This document shows, in pieces, positions 14,343-16,078 of a stretch of 16,078 nucleotides of DNA. The translations under genes were made by a program, and so were the position numbers. Under the pieces are notes generated by a model, which saw nothing but the letters and a program-made list of their open reading frames with translations, searched no databases and was not told the origin of the DNA. How positions within the stretch are numbered: the stretch's first letter is position 1; every line of letters begins with the position of its first letter. This stretch comes from Clostridia bacterium. GTDB taxonomy: Bacteria; Bacillota; Clostridia; Saccharofermentanales; UBA5734. The stretch covers positions 1 to 16,078 of the forward strand of contig JAGOFF010000028.1 of NCBI GenBank assembly GCA_017997315.1, read 5' to 3'.

Positions 14343-16078
14343 TTATATGAATGCGATGTTGGACAATCCCGCCCTGGCGGCGATCGCACCGATCACACGG
14401 TCGTCGCACTCGATCCAGTACTCCTGCGGCAGCCGGACCAGTTCGCCGGTCGCATCCAGGAACACGCAGGTCGGACAACCGCCGTGAAAGAACCGGAGCA
14501 TGCTGAGCAGGCGGCGGTATCCCGGATCGCCGAGTGTACCGAAATGCCGCACGCACAGGGATCCCGCAGCCGCTGCGCCGCCTTCGCCGGCCCGGTCTCC
14601 GCCAGGGATTTCGTCCTCGGGAGGATAGAAGGATTCCGTCTCCGGCGGGATCCACTCCCCCTCGTCCGGATCGGGCGGTATCCCGACGGCCGACGCCGGG
14701 CCGGCATCCCGCCGACCCATCCTGCGTCCGTCGCGCGACCGGCCGGGGAGGATCGTGTCGCCAGGACCGATGCCGTCCAGCAACAACACCCTCTCGACGG
14801 TCAGCTGGCCGTCCGACTCCTCCTTGCCGGCGCCCGATGCGGCGCGAAAACTCACGGTGCCTTCGAGCAGGACCGCCGTGTCCGCCTCCAGCAACGTCCC
14901 GCTCTCCTTCAGAACCCTGGGAAACACGATGGCTTCATATTCTCCGACCAGATCTTCCATCGTTAGGAAGCACATCAGTTCGTTCTTCTTCGTGGTCTTG
15001 TTCTTGCGGCCGAGTACAAGGCCGGCCATCACGACACGGGTCCCGTCGGACAGTCCCTGGCCCGCGGGCACATATCCCGCATCGTCCGCGTCGTCCTCGG
15101 CCGTGTCGGCGGGGTGCGCCGCAAGGGCGGAACTGTCAACGGTCGCCAGACGCCGGATGGTGTCCGCAAACCGGTCCAGGGGGTGTCCGGAAAGGTAGAA
15201 TCCGAGCATTTCCTTTTCCATGGCGAGGCGCATCTCGGGACCGAATTCCGGAATCTCGGGATAGGCGGGCTCCATATCCGCCAGATCCCGGTTTTCCGGC
15301 GTACCGCAGGCCTCGAAAAGCGTCATCTGACCTTCGATCTGCGTCCGGCGCAGGTTTGATTCCTGTGCGAAGCACATGTCGATCACCGCCACCATGCGCG
15401 AACGGGAAATGCCGTATCCGTCGCAGGCGCCGGCTTTGACCAGGCTCTCCACCGCTTTCCGGTTCATGCCCAGCGCGGACATCCTGCGGAGGAAGGCGCC
15501 GTATGAGCCGTACACCCCCTGTGAATCACGGTCCGCGATGAGGTCGCCGACCACTCCCGCCCCGACGTTCTTGACCGCCGCCAGCGAGAACCGGATCCGA
15601 CCGCCCTCGGTCGTGAATTTCGCACCGCTGCGGTTGATGTCCGGCGGGAGCACCTCGATGCCCATCCTGCGGGCGGTACGCACGTAATGGGCAGCCTGCT
15701 TGGCGCCGCCGCCGATGAAGCTGTTGAGCATCGCGGCCATGAACTCGACCGGATAATGGACCTTGAGCCATCCCGTGATGTACGCGACGACGCCATAGGC
15801 CGCGGCGTGGGATTTGTTGAAGCCATACCCCGCGAAAGCCATGACATCGTTGAAAATCTTTGCGGCGACCGTCTCCGGCACCCCCCGGGCGACGGCGCCC
15901 GCGACGGCATTCCCCTTCTCGTCCGTTCCGCCGTGCAGGAACAGGTCCTTGTACTTCGCCAGTTCCTCCGGCTTCTTCTTGGCCATCGCGCGCCGGACAT
16001 TGTCCGACTGCCCCATGGAGAAGCCGGCCAGGTCGCGCACGATCCGCATGACCTGCTCCTGGTACACGATGCAGCCGT
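14343..16078 (-). CDS. dnaE: DNA polymerase III alpha subunit (DnaE1 type), C-terminal part, cut by window edge
   Basis: About 578 codons of the replicative polymerase are present; the N-terminal PHP domain and most of the palm lie beyond the right edge. The frame is open through the edge (GCIVYQEQVMRI is a conserved DnaE block), so the GTG at 16067 is internal. GYGFNKSHAAAYGVVAYITG marks the fingers region, and the helix-hairpin-helix region follows. QMTLF (15315-15329) matches the internal beta-clamp-binding motif QxxLF just before an OB fold (VVMAGLVLGRKNKTTKKNE). After the OB fold comes an acidic Pro/Glu-rich linker (about 14580-14700) and a final ~70-residue domain similar in position to the tau-binding C-terminus. 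The stop is TAA at 14343, 29 nt before pfkA, with no terminator between. Confidence 0.95.
   Translation of the reverse strand, partial: GCIVYQEQVMRIVRDLAGFSMGQSDNVRRAMAKKKPEELAKYKDLFLHGGTDEKGNAVAGAVARGVPETVAAKIFNDVMAFAGYGFNKSHAAAYGVVAYITGWLKVHYPVEFMAAMLNSFIGGGAKQAAHYVRTARRMGIEVLPPDINRSGAKFTTEGGRIRFSLAAVKNVGAGVVGDLIADRDSQGVYGSYGAFLRRMSALGMNRKAVESLVKAGACDGYGISRSRMVAVIDMCFAQESNLRRTQIEGQMTLFEACGTPENRDLADMEPAYPEIPEFGPEMRLAMEKEMLGFYLSGHPLDRFADTIRRLATVDSSALAAHPADTAEDDADDAGYVPAGQGLSDGTRVVMAGLVLGRKNKTTKKNELMCFLTMEDLVGEYEAIVFPRVLKESGTLLEADTAVLLEGTVSFRAASGAGKEESDGQLTVERVLLLDGIGPGDTILPGRSRDGRRMGRRDAGPASAVGIPPDPDEGEWIPPETESFYPPEDEIPGGDRAGEGGAAAAGSLCVRHFGTLGDPGYRRLLSMLRFFHGGCPTCVFLDATGELVRLPQEYWIECDDRVIGAIAARAGLSNIAFI

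Noticed and set aside
1..16078. Search by eye for CRISPR repeats, transposase genes, tRNA-like cloverleaves, integrase sites and toxin-antitoxin or defence genes.
   Set aside because: Nothing was seen. No gap between genes exceeds about 135 bp and all long frames are accounted for by housekeeping genes.

Overview
The window is gene-dense, GC-rich (roughly 60% or more by eye) bacterial chromosome with no mobile element, CRISPR array, tRNA or rRNA that I can see. It suggests an anaerobic, uncultured-type Bacillota (Clostridia-like) organism. The evidence is a GlgC/GlgD split ADP-glucose pyrophosphorylase, a ferredoxin-linked 2-oxoacid oxidoreductase of the VorB type, MutS2, dnaE next to pfkA, and strong AGGAGG ribosome binding sites at a uniform 6-8 nt from most starts. 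The genus cannot be fixed from the sequence.

Layout. (1) 1-4901, minus strand: a tightly packed glycogen operon in transcription order glgB-glgC-glgD-glgA, with glgA running off the left edge. A TATAAT box and a 10-bp-spaced direct repeat lie just upstream of glgB. (2) 5033-7617, minus strand: a four-subunit 2-oxoacid:ferredoxin oxidoreductase operon (ferredoxin-alpha-beta-gamma), closed by an intrinsic terminator between it and glgB and preceded by a TATAAT box and a strong hairpin in its leader. (3) 7698-8402, minus strand: an uncharacterised P-loop ATPase just upstream of that operon. It diverges from (4) 8511-8858, plus strand: a stand-alone OadG-like decarboxylase gamma subunit. The two share a bidirectional promoter region. 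(5) 8967-10211, plus strand: archaeal-type cofactor-independent phosphoglycerate mutase, ending 6 bp from the convergent (6) mutS2, which follows and overlaps pgsA (12619-13263, minus). pgsA has a near-consensus promoter placed so that its transcript should begin at or within a base or two of the ATG. (7) 13330-16078, minus strand: pfkA preceded by the 3' part of dnaE, which runs off the right edge.

Together the genes cover central carbon flow in a fermentative anaerobe: upper glycolysis (PfkA), lower glycolysis (ApgM), diversion of glucose-1-phosphate to glycogen (GlgB/C/D/A), and oxidation of 2-oxoacids to acyl-CoA with electrons passed to ferredoxin. Replication, recombination control and phospholipid synthesis genes lie on the right side. 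Most content is recognisable housekeeping. The least explained parts are the P-loop ATPase/OadG divergent pair beside the oxidoreductase operon and the leaderless-looking pgsA-mutS2 transcript.
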